NCBI GenBank assembly: GCA_022842725.1
Contig: JALHOZ010000031.1
Location: 1 to 54,029, forward strand
DNA length: 54,029 bases
Reading direction: 5' to 3'
Source of the DNA: Saprospiraceae bacterium
GTDB lineage: Bacteria; Bacteroidota; Bacteroidia; Chitinophagales; Saprospiraceae
The notes under the pieces are model-generated. The model ran no database searches, was not told the origin of the DNA, and saw only the letters and a program-made list of their open reading frames with translations. Shown here piece after piece: positions 24,434 through 33,420 of this stretch (position 1 is its first letter; each line of letters opens with the position of its first letter). Position numbers and translations under genes: made by a program.

Positions 24434-25303
24434 TTACGTTCCCAAATAGTTTTTGAGCAACTTGCTTCTGGAAACGGATCTCAGTTTGTTGATGGCTTTA
24501 TCTTTAATCTGACGAACTCTTTCTCTGGTAAGTCCAAACTTATCACCGATATCTTCAAGAGACATGGGGTGTTCTATACCGATACCAAAATAAAGTTTGA
24601 TGACATCACTTTGTCTGTCTGTCAATGTATTCAGTGACCTTTCGATTTCCTTCCTCAGTGACTCTAAAAATTCGAGAGAAGCATCTGTATCCGGAGTACT
24701 GTTATTTTCCAGAACGTCGAGAAGTGAATTGTCTTCTCCATCGATAAATGGAGCATCCATTGAAACGTGTCGGGAAGCAACCCCAAGTGTTGTTTCTACT
24801 TCTTCTGTAGGGATTTCAAGCAATTCTGCCAATTCTTCAGAGGAAGGCTCTCTTTCAAATTCCTGCTCCAATTCAGAAAACGCTCTGTTTATTTTATTAA
24901 GAGATCCAACCTTGTTGAGTGGCAGACGAACTATTCTGGATTGTTCTGCCAATGCCTGAAGGATAGATTGACGAATCCACCAAACGGCATATGAGATAAA
25001 TTTAAAACCTCTGGTTTCGTCAAAACGTTGCGCCGCTTTGATCAAACCGAGATTTCCTTCATTGATCAGGTCACTTAAAGACAATCCCTGGTTTTGGTAT
25101 TGTTTTGCTACGGAAACGACGAAACGGAGATTTGCTTTTGTCAATTTTTCAAGGGCTTCCTGGTCTCCTTCTTTAATTTTTTTCGCTAAATCTACTTCTT
25201 CCTCCGGAGTGAGCAAATCCACTTTACCTATTTCCTGAAGATATTTTTCAAGTGATTGACTTTCCCGGTTAGTTATGGATTTGGTGATTTTAAGCTGCCT
25301 CAT
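24434..25303 (-). CDS. rpoD: Primary RNA polymerase sigma factor RpoD/SigA (short Bacteroidota form)
   Basis: The 289-residue protein has sigma70 region 1.2 ([19 protein letters not shown]), region 2 with [43 protein letters not shown], region 3, and region 4 with [17 protein letters not shown]. Region 1.1 is absent, as is usual in this phylum, whose primary sigma recognises TTTG and TAnnTTTG boxes rather than TTGACA/TATAAT. Many such boxes occur in this window. It is monocistronic between a START-like gene (divergent) and the rhodanese gene. Confidence 0.96.
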   Translation of the reverse strand: MRQLKITKSITNRESQSLEKYLQEIGKVDLLTPEEEVDLAKKIKEGDQEALEKLTKANLRFVVSVAKQYQNQGLSLSDLINEGNLGLIKAAQRFDETRGFKFISYAVWWIRQSILQALAEQSRIVRLPLNKVGSLNKINRAFSELEQEFEREPSSEELAELLEIPTEEVETTLGVASRHVSMDAPFIDGEDNSLLDVLENNSTPDTDASLEFLESLRKEIERSLNTLTDRQSDVIKLYFGIGIEHPMSLEDIGDKFGLTRERVRQIKDKAINKLRSVSRSKLLKNYLGT

Positions 25304-25671
25304 TCTATTATGTAAGGTTTAAAAAATTATCGTTTTTCAAAAAAAGATGCGAAAATAACAAAAAATATTCAATAAACTTGTTAATGCATCTCAATTAATA
25401 CTTTATGATAAAAAAAGATGATATCATTCAAAAATAAAGCCAAAACTTTTTGTTATAAAGAGTATAACTACTTAAACACAAAAGTGAAGGGTTCAAAAAT
25501 CCATGATTATAAATTAAATTTAAGTAAAAAAAGTTCATTTGTTTTGATAATTGGTGAAAATATTTTTTTTTGCACCCTGAAGTCAGGAATTTTAAAAAAA
25601 AGACATCTTTTTATTAACAATTGACTCCAAAATAAGGTTACTATAATATACAATACAGACAGATTCACCAT
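25304..25671. other. 368-bp divergent intergenic region upstream of rpoD
   Basis: Very AT-rich. A near -7 element, TATTTTCG, lies on the minus strand about 50 bp upstream of the rpoD start. A 68-codon plus-strand frame (25418-25624) has skewed, Lys/Asn-rich composition and no recognisable pattern; I do not call it a gene. Nothing else was recognised. Confidence 0.4.
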
Positions 25672-26049
25672 ATGGCGAGAAAAAAAATAAATTTAGAGTA
25701 TATATTCAGGGCATCACCTGCCATCATATATACATTTGTGACGACCCCGGAATGTTTGGTGCGTTGGTATTGTGATGATGTGGATATCAACAGCGACATA
25801 TACACCTTTATATGGAGCAACAATGCCGAGACAGCGTACATGATTGACGATATTGAAGAAGAAAGAGTTCGTTACAAGTGGAAAAATGCACCTGACGAAG
25901 AATACCTTGAATTCAGGATTTATAAAGCAGATGTGACCAACGAAACCATTCTGGAGATTACTGATTTTTGTGACGATGATGAAGTGCAGGAAACCACCGA
26001 CCTTTGGAACACCCTCATGGTAGATATGAAAAAAGAAAGTGGCGGATAA
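25672..26049 (+). CDS. START-like domain (SRPBCC superfamily) protein
   Basis: The 125-residue protein matches the small Bacteroidota START-like family: KINLEYIFRASPAIIYTFVTTPECLVRWYCD at the start, then an acidic beta-sheet region (TFIWSNN, VRYKWK, YLEFRIY) and a C-terminal helix (TTDLWNTLMVDMKK). The fold binds a hydrophobic ligand in a helix-grip cavity; the ligand is not known. Its stop overlaps the ATG of the next gene by one base (TAATG), a sign of coupled translation. Confidence 0.88.
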   Translation: MARKKINLEYIFRASPAIIYTFVTTPECLVRWYCDDVDINSDIYTFIWSNNAETAYMIDDIEEERVRYKWKNAPDEEYLEFRIYKADVTNETILEITDFCDDDEVQETTDLWNTLMVDMKKESGG

Positions 26050-26339
26050 TGAAACATTTGATGACATGTTTTAACATCTTTGTTTTATTTCTTTTATTTG
26101 GTGCCAATTCCTATGCACAATACAGTATTCCTCTGAATGATTCTGCATGTGGAGACATCCGGGTTTTTGAATCCTACACTTTATCGTCAAGGATAAAAAA
26201 TGTCCGGATAGTGCCCGTTCAGGTTAAAAAACCATTTTTTTGTGCCCTGGAAGACAGAATCGAGAAGCGTTCTGCCGTTCCCTTTCGTTTCAGATTAGGA
26301 AGTCTGGATTACGTAAATATTTTGGAAAACAAAAAATAG
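26049..26339 (+). CDS. Small secreted protein, unknown function
   Basis: From the ATG at 26049 the protein has 96 residues with a clean signal peptide (CFNIFVLFLLFGANSYAQ). The mature part of about 72 residues has two cysteines (DSACGDI and PFFCALED) that could form one disulfide. The family was not recognised. It is joined to the START-like gene by a TAATG overlap, so the two are probably made together. An earlier in-frame start at 26004 would lie inside the START-like gene and bury the signal peptide. Confidence 0.7.
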   Translation: MKHLMTCFNIFVLFLLFGANSYAQYSIPLNDSACGDIRVFESYTLSSRIKNVRIVPVQVKKPFFCALEDRIEKRSAVPFRFRLGSLDYVNILENKK

Positions 26340-26350
26340 TTGTATTTTTG
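26321..26350 (+). promoter_or_regulatory. Promoter of the lipoprotein gene at 26382
   Basis: A -33 TTTG at 26321-26324 and a -7 TATTTTTG at 26343-26350 are separated by 18 bp. It overlaps the 3' end of the preceding gene. Transcription would begin near 26357, which supports the ATG at 26382 rather than the TTG at 26340. Confidence 0.65.
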
Positions 26351-26381
26351 GTCTTTATCTATCAATCTTAAATTAAATCAC

Positions 26382-26960
26382 ATGAATTTTAAACAATTAG
26401 CTTTTTTTGCATTTTTGATTATCCTTTCAGCTACTTCCTGCAAAAAAGAGGTAGAAGGATGTACAGATACCGCTGCTGACAATTATAATGCGGATGCAAG
26501 TGTTAGTACCAATACGTGCACCTACCAAAAAAGATTTACCGGAGAATATTCCTGCGTTTTTAATTGTAGTGGTACTTTAGCTTCCGTTTTTCAAACTGCA
26601 GATATGACCGTGAGTGATCTTGCTGTCAAATCTGAAGTAAACCTGATTATTCAAAGTACCATAGGACCGATTCCTGTAAAAGGAACCATTTTTACAAAAG
26701 ACTCTATATCAATAGATGCCATTTTGGAAAGTATTGAAGTGGTACCAGATATCTTTTTTCCAGGAAGTGGTACTACCCCAATCCTGGCAAGAGGTACAAT
26801 CAAAAGTAAATTGGGTATTTCTTCTGATAATAAGACCCTTTCAGGAAACCTTAACCTGTCTATGGAAAACAAAGATGCAGTTGTGATCAGCGGCATTCCG
26901 ATTCCTGCAGGAACATTAAAATTAAATGACCAGTGTGCTTTTGTAGCCACTAAAAAATAA
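26382..26960 (+). CDS. Lipoprotein of unknown function with a GCTD-type cysteine motif
   Basis: From the ATG at 26382 the protein has 192 residues with a lipobox (LSATSCKKE). Next comes a short segment GCTDTAADNYNADASVSTNT with CTY after it; this repeat-like motif is common in Bacteroidota surface proteins and probably forms a small disulfide loop. The remaining 140 residues are beta-rich with no recognised domain and end with a cysteine. A good promoter lies just upstream and a strong terminator about 100 bp downstream, so it is monocistronic. Confidence 0.8.
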   Translation: MNFKQLAFFAFLIILSATSCKKEVEGCTDTAADNYNADASVSTNTCTYQKRFTGEYSCVFNCSGTLASVFQTADMTVSDLAVKSEVNLIIQSTIGPIPVKGTIFTKDSISIDAILESIEVVPDIFFPGSGTTPILARGTIKSKLGISSDNKTLSGNLNLSMENKDAVVISGIPIPAGTLKLNDQCAFVATKK

Positions 26961-27059
26961 AAAAATATTTTTATTACTCTACATTTTTCAGGATTTTGGC
27001 ACGATTTTAGATAAACAAAACCTGAGATTGAGTTAGAGTAATTAGCAAATTGTTACTCG

Positions 27060-27097
27060 GGGCCGGTTCTTTAGGGAGAGCTGGCCCTTTTTTTATT
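27060..27097 (+). terminator. Intrinsic terminator after the lipoprotein gene
   Basis: GGGCCGGTTCT (27060-27070) pairs with AGAGCTGGCCC (27077-27087) over 11 positions with two G-T wobbles, loop TTAGGG, followed by TTTTTTTATTT. It lies 100 bp beyond the stop codon; the space between holds no gene. Confidence 0.85.
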
Positions 27098-27209
27098 TAC
27101 GTATTATAAAAAATTAACACAAAACTCTGAATTACAATACTATGTACATATGTTAATTATTTATATAATATATTTTTATAAGTTTTTACAGAATTCCATA
27201 GGATATTAC

Positions 27210-27217
27210 TACCTTTG
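27210..27217 (+). promoter_or_regulatory. -7 element for accD (TACCTTTG)
   Basis: TACCTTTG, a perfect TAnnTTTG match, placed 44 bp before the accD ATG. Same octamer as at exbB, the DUF6438-like gene and the T9SS type B gene. Confidence 0.55.
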
Positions 27218-27260
27218 TGCCTTGTTCAAATGAGTTTTTTTATCAGTCAAAACCCCCGGA

Positions 27261-28127
27261 ATGAGTTGGTTTAAACGATTAAAAGAAGGGATACAAACCA
27301 CCACTAAAAATAAAAAAGAAGCCCCTGACGGCCTCTGGCATAAGTGTGGACGATGTAATACGATGACTACCATCAAAGAGTTGAAGGCAAATCTTTATAT
27401 TTGCCCAAAATGTGATTTTCATGTAAGAATCAGTTCTTCTGATTATTTTTCCATATTGTTTGACGGAAAACACACCAGGCTTTTTGATGAAGTTGTATCA
27501 GTAGACAGATTAGAATTTAAAGATCTGAAATCTTATCAGGATCGTCTGAATGAAGCCTACAAAAAAACGCAACTTAAAGATGCCATGTCTGTCGCCCATG
27601 GAAAAGTTGGTAAATTGCCGTTGGTCGTTGCTTGTATGGACTTCGGTTTTATCGGAGGTTCTATGGGATCAGTTGTAGGTGAAAAAATATCAAGGTCGAT
27701 CGATTATTGTCTTGAACATAAAGTTCCCCTTATGATTATTTCTAAATCAGGAGGAGCACGTATGATGGAATCTGCATTTTCTTTGATGCAGATGGCAAAA
27801 ACATCCGCTAAATTAACTTTACTGGCAAAAAACGGCATTCCTTATTTGTCATTTCTGACTGATCCGACCACAGGAGGTGTTACGGCATCTTATGCCATGT
27901 TGGGAGACATAAATTTTGCAGAACCTGAAGCCCTGATAGGATTTGCAGGTCCTCGTGTTATTAAAGAAACCATTAAAAAAGATCTACCGGAAGGATTCCA
28001 AACTTCAGAATATTTATTGGAACACGGATTTCTGGATTTTATCGTTCACCGGAAAGATTTAAAAAACCGGATAGCCGATTTACTTATCCTTTTTGACAAT
28101 ACCGCCAACGATCCGTCAGAGGAATAA
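27261..28127 (+). CDS. accD: Acetyl-CoA carboxylase carboxyltransferase subunit beta
   Basis: The 288-residue subunit has the N-terminal zinc ribbon with Cys29, Cys32, Cys48 and Cys51 (KCGRCNT ... YICPKCDF), then the crotonase-like core with GFIGGSMGSVVGEK, SGGARMMESAFSL and TDPTTGGVTASYAMLGD. It moves the carboxyl group from biotin to acetyl-CoA to make malonyl-CoA for fatty acid synthesis. accA is not in the window. The 3' end overlaps the convergent bshC gene by 12 bp. Confidence 0.96.
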   Translation: MSWFKRLKEGIQTTTKNKKEAPDGLWHKCGRCNTMTTIKELKANLYICPKCDFHVRISSSDYFSILFDGKHTRLFDEVVSVDRLEFKDLKSYQDRLNEAYKKTQLKDAMSVAHGKVGKLPLVVACMDFGFIGGSMGSVVGEKISRSIDYCLEHKVPLMIISKSGGARMMESAFSLMQMAKTSAKLTLLAKNGIPYLSFLTDPTTGGVTASYAMLGDINFAEPEALIGFAGPRVIKETIKKDLPEGFQTSEYLLEHGFLDFIVHRKDLKNRIADLLILFDNTANDPSEE

Positions 28128-29708
28128 AACCTTATATTCTATTTCTAAAGGATTCATATTTTGATATAGTACGTCTGCAATATCGACATTTTCCGTTATG
28201 TAATATTGAAACATATTTTCTACGCGTTCCTGGAGGCCGTTGTTAGGAAATAATTTATGTTTCACATTTTTGATTTGTTGAATTTTTTGGTCTTCCTGTT
28301 GTTTCAATACCCTGATTACTTTTTGTTCTACATGATCGACCATTTTGGACAATTTGACTTTTTCGGCTTCCATGTATCCCTTGAGCGTGATATCGTACGT
28401 GATCACTTGTTCGGTGAGCCTTATCCAACTATCCGTGAGTACTTTCTGTTCCTGTGAAAAATAAGAATGATTATCAGATGTATTCTGTATATAATCGTGT
28501 ATAATTTTATCTTCATCAGGAAAAAACGATTCGATTTCCATTCCCAGCTTGTGCAACGTTTTACGTAAACCGGCCGGGATGATAAATGCAGAATTCCTCC
28601 TGATAAGAACCGGAAAAAACAAATCAAAATACTGAAACTGAGAAAGTCTTTCCATCCAATAGGCGATCTCCCCTCCTCCACCGACAAAAACCACGTCCGG
28701 AAGAATTGCAGATTGATACAATGGCCTGGTGACAACATTCGGGCTGAAATTTTCAGGGTTTTGATGTAAAACTTCTTTTAATTCGTTTTCTGACCAAATA
28801 ATATGTGTATCCAAAACCTTAAAAACACCATCTTCAAATATAATACGGTTTCTTGTACCTTGTTCTGTAAAATAAAAAAGGTTGATTTTTCTGGCAAAGG
28901 CCTGTGGTTTATAGCCTAAACCTAAAAGTTTTTCCTGCGTTTCACTGATGAGACCTTCACTTTTTTGTTCGAAGAGCTCTTTTTCAAAATATGGCAAAAA
29001 CGCACGCTTACATAAGGGTTGATCCATATTCAGATACAAAAGACCATATGAAGAGGTTAGCCCGTGAATCAAACGAAAGGTAAATCCATTATAATCAGAA
29101 CTGGTATCCAATGCATTTTTTATCAATATTTTGACTTCCTTAGCTTTGGGCGACTCTCCTAAAATATCAGAAAACTGATGAAATACCTCATGCAAACCTT
29201 GTAGTGCAAACCGACCAACGGGACCTTTTTGTTCGGTTTCCCAAACTATTTTTTTTTGAAAAAGTGAAGTCGATTGTATCTCTTCAAAATCATGATCTTC
29301 CGCCCCATTAATAAAAACCGGAACAAAATGATGTTGTGGATACTTTTTTGATAAATCGTCTGCCAGCCTGATGACCGAAAACATTTTCATTAAATAATAC
29401 AAGGGGCCGGTAAATAAAACCGGCTGATGAGCCGTTGTAACGGTAAAAGTATTTTCATCTTTTATTTTTTCAAGATGATTTTTTTGTTTTGGACTTAAAC
29501 CTGTAACCGCATATTGTTCGGTGAAAACATTATATAACAAAGTCCTGTCTACTTTTTTATTTTTTCTGGTGTGGATGGCCTGTTCGATACCTTTTTCGTC
29601 AGGCATAAAGGCAATAAAGTCTTTAAACTTTTCAGGCGTCAGTTGATAGTCCACATCTCTGCCTGCCAATTGTGGTATTTTATCAAATGAGAAGGTTTTA
29701 CTATCCAT
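28116..29708 (-). CDS. bshC: Bacillithiol biosynthesis cysteine-adding enzyme BshC
   Basis: The 530-residue protein has the BshC layout: N-terminal helical start, TVTTAHQPVLFTGPLYYLMK near residue 94, FINGAEDHDFEEI near residue 142, PDVVFVGGGGEIAYWM near residue 340, and a long C-terminal coiled coil (about residues 440-500). It joins cysteine to glucosaminyl-malate in the last step of bacillithiol synthesis. The middle-step deacetylase bshB1 is 11.9 kb away in the same window; bshA is not seen. The gene overlaps the end of accD on the opposite strand. Confidence 0.95.
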   Translation of the reverse strand: MDSKTFSFDKIPQLAGRDVDYQLTPEKFKDFIAFMPDEKGIEQAIHTRKNKKVDRTLLYNVFTEQYAVTGLSPKQKNHLEKIKDENTFTVTTAHQPVLFTGPLYYLMKMFSVIRLADDLSKKYPQHHFVPVFINGAEDHDFEEIQSTSLFQKKIVWETEQKGPVGRFALQGLHEVFHQFSDILGESPKAKEVKILIKNALDTSSDYNGFTFRLIHGLTSSYGLLYLNMDQPLCKRAFLPYFEKELFEQKSEGLISETQEKLLGLGYKPQAFARKINLFYFTEQGTRNRIIFEDGVFKVLDTHIIWSENELKEVLHQNPENFSPNVVTRPLYQSAILPDVVFVGGGGEIAYWMERLSQFQYFDLFFPVLIRRNSAFIIPAGLRKTLHKLGMEIESFFPDEDKIIHDYIQNTSDNHSYFSQEQKVLTDSWIRLTEQVITYDITLKGYMEAEKVKLSKMVDHVEQKVIRVLKQQEDQKIQQIKNVKHKLFPNNGLQERVENMFQYYITENVDIADVLYQNMNPLEIEYKVLFL

Positions 29709-29916
29709 GAAGGTTTTGTTTTGAGACGGGACGTTTTACAATCAGAAACTTAAAATGATGTTATTAATAAAAATATGGAAGTCTTAAAAATGAAGGGTTA
29801 AAACAATTTTTAACGTGATACTATCTTCGTATTATTCTACATAAAAAAAGGTAACAAAACCTAAAATTACACAGATGATACGATAAACAATGTACGAATG
29901 AGATAGTTGTCAAAAA

Positions 29917-29950
29917 AAAACCCGGTTTTTTAAATGACCGGGTTTTCTTC
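29917..29950. terminator. Bidirectional terminator between bshC and the thioredoxin-like gene
   Basis: AAAACCCGGT (29917-29926) and ACCGGGTTTT (29937-29946) are exact reverse complements with a 10-base loop. On the minus strand the hairpin is followed by nine T, so it ends the thioredoxin-like transcript. Confidence 0.85.
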
Positions 29951-29979
29951 AATATATTCCAAACTTATCTCTTCAACCA

Positions 29980-30531
29980 TTATTTTTTAGGATGTTTATT
30001 ACAACCTTTCCCTTTGACCTCAAAATCATTCATATAAACAGACCAGGGAGTATTTTTATGCGCATTTTCATGAAAATATGACGAAATCATAAGGAAGTAT
30101 TTTTCATCCTGAAATCCCGGGATAGATTGAATCACGGTAAATTCTTCATCCAGAAAAACCAGAGAAGGAAAACTCATTTTACCTTGTAACAATGTTTTTG
30201 CCAACTCATGATATCCTCTGTTGCCATACCTCGTATACTCATAAGCTTTGCCTTTAAACTGTACCGTCTCTTTCAGCTCGGCGTCAAATTTGACGGCATA
30301 GTAGTGATTGTTGATATATTCAACAATGTGCGCGTCAGAAAAAGTGGTTTTATCCATTTTTTTACACCAACCGCACCATTCTGTGTATACATCCACAAAA
30401 ACTTTCTTTTTTTCTTTTCTGGCTTTTTCCTGTGCTTCTTCCCATGACAACCATTTGATTTGTTGCTGACTGAGCAGAGGCTGGGCAAACCAGGCAATCT
30501 GTATAACAATATAAAAAAACAATTTATTCAT
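29980..30531 (-). CDS. Secreted thioredoxin-family protein
   Basis: From the ATG at 30531 the protein has 183 residues with a signal peptide (MNKLFFYIVIQIAWF). The thioredoxin-like domain holds VDVYTEWCGWCKKMD, a CGWC active site near residue 57, and the cis-Pro region KMSFPSLVFLD. It resembles the thiol-disulfide proteins common in Bacteroidota periplasm. The first ATG in frame would be at 30675; 30531 was chosen for the signal peptide and because a near -7 element (TACCTTTA, 30551-30558) lies between the two. A hairpin terminator follows 30 bp after the stop. Confidence 0.88.
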   Translation of the reverse strand: MNKLFFYIVIQIAWFAQPLLSQQQIKWLSWEEAQEKARKEKKKVFVDVYTEWCGWCKKMDKTTFSDAHIVEYINNHYYAVKFDAELKETVQFKGKAYEYTRYGNRGYHELAKTLLQGKMSFPSLVFLDEEFTVIQSIPGFQDEKYFLMISSYFHENAHKNTPWSVYMNDFEVKGKGCNKHPKK

Positions 30532-30797
30532 GCTTGTGACATTCACCATGTAAAGGTAACGGTATTCAAAAAAAAAGGATTCAAAAAAGTCCGGTCTTAA
30601 TGTTATTTTAACAATCAATAGTAAAATAAGCGCATCAAATATATGATATTGTCCTACTATTTGTGGTATGGTCAATTATTTTTTGACGTATCACAAAGAG
30701 TAAGCTACACCATGACAATTAATTTTTAACAAAAAAATCCCTTTAGTGTTGTCCAAACCTGTAAAATGTGGTAGCTTTCCACCCTAAAAACAGAAAT

Positions 30798-31529
30798 ATG
30801 CATAGACACATCGATCAATGGTACAGTCCATCTTTGCACAAAAATATGGAAATTGTAGAATACGGCCATTTTGGCTTTGCTTTGTTGCTTTTGCCAACTG
30901 CGGCGGCCGATTATCTGGAATATGAACGATTTTTGCTCATAGATTTTATTAAACCTTTTATCGAAGCAGGAAAACTGAAGGTGTATTCTATAAATTCCAT
31001 CAATAGTGAAAGTTGGTTGAATAATAAAATGGAAGGAAGGCACAAAGCCATCAGACATCAGCAATTTAACCAATATGTGTACGAAGAAGTAGCTCCTTAT
31101 ATCCGTTCAAGAACCAGTCAGGAAACCCAAATTATCACTTGTGGTGCATCTTTTGGTGCTTTACATGCTGCCAATTTATTTTTCAAAAGACCCAACATAA
31201 TCAACGGATGTATTGCCATGTCCGGACTATATGATTTATCTCAATACACCAAAGGATATTGGGATGACGACGTGTATTTTAACAGCCCAATGCATTATTT
31301 GCAGGATTTGAATGATAACTGGCATTTGAGTCAAATCAGAAGTTCCGGCCACATTCACATAATGACCGGCAGTGGTGACTATGAAGATCCAAACGGTTCA
31401 AGATACCTGTCTTCATTGTTGAATCACAAAGGAATTCCTCATGATTTGGATGTGTGGGGCCACGATATTCATCATGACTGGCCTACCTGGAGAGCCATGT
31501 TGCCTTATTTGTTAGAAACAAAATTTTAA
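30798..31529 (+). CDS. Alpha/beta-hydrolase, putative esterase family
   Basis: From the ATG at 30798 the protein has 243 residues, without a signal peptide. The nucleophile elbow is TCGASFGALHA (Ser near residue 127). A later Asp in MTGSGDYEDPNG and a His in VWGHDIHHDWPTW complete a credible triad. This is the esterase D / putative esterase (PF00756-like) pattern. The substrate is unknown. A TTG at 30749 and TAGCTTTC at 30772 give a weak promoter that supports this start. It stands alone upstream of the MDR gene by 135 bp. Confidence 0.85.
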   Translation: MHRHIDQWYSPSLHKNMEIVEYGHFGFALLLLPTAAADYLEYERFLLIDFIKPFIEAGKLKVYSINSINSESWLNNKMEGRHKAIRHQQFNQYVYEEVAPYIRSRTSQETQIITCGASFGALHAANLFFKRPNIINGCIAMSGLYDLSQYTKGYWDDDVYFNSPMHYLQDLNDNWHLSQIRSSGHIHIMTGSGDYEDPNGSRYLSSLLNHKGIPHDLDVWGHDIHHDWPTWRAMLPYLLETKF

Positions 31530-31664
31530 GCGTTACACCGATTTTTAAGGTATTTTGTTGATTAAAAAACATACAAATAGATAGTTTACGTATCAATTTG
31601 GTGTTTTTGATTGTTTTGAATTGTTCAAACTTATCCTTTACCTACGTTTTCAATTAAATGTTGT

Positions 31665-32630
31665 ATGAAAGCATGGAATCTTTTGAAAATTTCTGAAAAG
31701 CCGGTTCTTACAGAAGTAAACGATCCTTACATTCAGGACAAACACCATGTTTTGGCGAACATAAGCCATTCTGCGTTAAACCACAGAGATGTGTGGATTA
31801 TAAAAGGGAAATACCCTTCTCTAAAACTACCTTGTGTACTTGGTTCGGATGCATCAGTAACCCATGAGTCAGAAAAATACGTTATCAATCCGGGTCTTGA
31901 ATGGGGCGAAAAAAACGAATTTCAGGCAGATAATTTTCATATTATCGGAATGCCGCATCAAGGAACTTTTGCAGAAAAAATTGTTGTTCCTAAAAGTTCA
32001 TTATATAAAATACCGGAACATCTGACAATGGAAGAGGCCGCAGCAATACCACTCGCCGGAGTGACTGCGTATCGTGCTTTGATCACAAGGGCAGGGGCAA
32101 AACCCGGAGACAAAGTATTGATTACCGGTGCGGGAGGAGGAGTATCTTTATGGGCTGTACAGTTTGCTTTGGCACTTGGTTGTGAAGTGTATGTCACTTC
32201 GGGAAAACAGGCTAAAATCGAAAAAGCAACAACACTTGGTATTTCAGGAGGCGTTTGTACATTGGAACCTGACTGGCATAAATTGTTAATGCAAAAAAGC
32301 GGAGGATTTGACATCATTATCGACAGTATAATGGGTAACACCCTAAATCTACTGATAAAAATGTGTAATCCGGGGGCAAAAATCAGTTTTTATGGTGCAA
32401 GTGCAGGAAATACAACAGATTTTTCACCTCATATATTATTCTGGAGGCAAATATCGCTGATGGGAACGACCATGGGTTCACCGAAAGATTTTTCAGATAT
32501 GATGGAATTTATCAAACAAAATAAAATAAAACCTGTAATCGACAGCGTTTTTCCTTTTTCAAAATTGCCTGAAGCCCTGGAACGTATGGAAACATCAGCA
32601 CAATTTGGCAAAATCATCCTTGAACATTAA
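31665..32630 (+). CDS. Zinc-type alcohol dehydrogenase-like (MDR) NAD(P)H oxidoreductase
   Basis: The 321-residue protein has the MDR fold: a GroES-like N-terminus with NHRDVWIIKGKYP and LGSDASV, then the cofactor motif ITGAGGGVSLWAVQFALALG near residue 148. The cluster of structural-zinc cysteines is absent, which fits the quinone-reductase branch. The reaction is unknown. It is 6 bp upstream of pdxJ and is surely co-transcribed with it, though no link to vitamin B6 synthesis is known for the family. Confidence 0.88.
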   Translation: MKAWNLLKISEKPVLTEVNDPYIQDKHHVLANISHSALNHRDVWIIKGKYPSLKLPCVLGSDASVTHESEKYVINPGLEWGEKNEFQADNFHIIGMPHQGTFAEKIVVPKSSLYKIPEHLTMEEAAAIPLAGVTAYRALITRAGAKPGDKVLITGAGGGVSLWAVQFALALGCEVYVTSGKQAKIEKATTLGISGGVCTLEPDWHKLLMQKSGGFDIIIDSIMGNTLNLLIKMCNPGAKISFYGASAGNTTDFSPHILFWRQISLMGTTMGSPKDFSDMMEFIKQNKIKPVIDSVFPFSKLPEALERMETSAQFGKIILEH

Positions 32631-32636
32631 AAATAC

Positions 32637-33380
32637 ATGACAGCATTAAGTGTTAATATTAATAAAGTCGCATTAATCCGTAATGGTCGGGGAGGTAATA
32701 TACCTGATCTCGTCAGGTTTGCTGAAGATTGCGAAAGATTTGGAGCGCAGGGAATTACAGTTCATCCCAGGCCTGACCAAAGACATGTTCGTTTTGATGA
32801 TTTACCCCTGTTAAAAAACGTGGTTACTACTGAGTTTAATATTGAAGGGTATCCTTCATCCGATTTTTTAGCTCTGATAGAAAAAATCCGACCTCATCAA
32901 TGTACTTTGGTACCTGATCCACCCGGAGTTTTGACATCAAATGCCGGATGGGACACCATAACGCATAAATCTTTCCTCACTGATGTTGTACATCAATTAA
33001 AAAGTTGGGGAGTAAGAACAAGTTTATTTACCGAAGCTGACAATAAATATTGCCAACACGCTGCAGACACAAAAACAGACAGGGTAGAATTTTATACCGG
33101 ACCTTACGCACACGTATTTGATACAAATCCGGAACTTGCAGTAGCCCCGTATGTTGAGGCTGCAAAAACCTGTTTAGAAAATGGTTTGGAAATCAATGCC
33201 GGTCACGACCTGAATCTCAGGAATCTTTCTTTTTTTATATCATCTATACCACAGACAAAAGAAGTTTCTATAGGTCATGCTCTCATAAGCGATGCTTTGT
33301 ATTATGGCATCAGCAACACCATACAGATGTATTTGAATAAAATTTCAGAAGGACAAAAAAACGGGAAAAAGTCCGAATAA
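32637..33380 (+). CDS. pdxJ: Pyridoxine 5'-phosphate synthase
   Basis: The 247-residue TIM-barrel enzyme joins amino-acetone phosphate and deoxyxylulose phosphate in the last step of the deoxyxylulose-dependent vitamin B6 route. Marks are LSVNINKVALIRNGRGG at the start, ITVHPRPDQRHV near residue 45, FNIEGYPS, LVPDPPG with the Glu/Asp region, and the C-terminal NAGHDLNLRNL and IGHALISDAL phosphate-site motifs. Length is normal. It is the second gene of the MDR-pdxJ pair. Confidence 0.96.
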   Translation: MTALSVNINKVALIRNGRGGNIPDLVRFAEDCERFGAQGITVHPRPDQRHVRFDDLPLLKNVVTTEFNIEGYPSSDFLALIEKIRPHQCTLVPDPPGVLTSNAGWDTITHKSFLTDVVHQLKSWGVRTSLFTEADNKYCQHAADTKTDRVEFYTGPYAHVFDTNPELAVAPYVEAAKTCLENGLEINAGHDLNLRNLSFFISSIPQTKEVSIGHALISDALYYGISNTIQMYLNKISEGQKNGKKSE

Positions 33381-33385
33381 TATTG

Positions 33386-33393
33386 TATTTTTG
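33386..33393 (+). promoter_or_regulatory. -7 element for the helicase-like gene (TATTTTTG)
   Basis: TATTTTTG matches TAnnTTTG, 6 bp after the pdxJ stop and 28 bp before the ATG at 33421. No clear -33 box. Confidence 0.45.
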
Positions 33394-33420
33394 CACGATT
33401 ACCCGAAAATATAACGGCTT

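Noticed and set aside
25418-25624. A 68-codon plus-strand frame upstream of the START-like gene
   Set aside because: Lys/Asn/Phe-rich composition expected of AT-rich noncoding DNA, no promoter element or terminator, no recognisable pattern.
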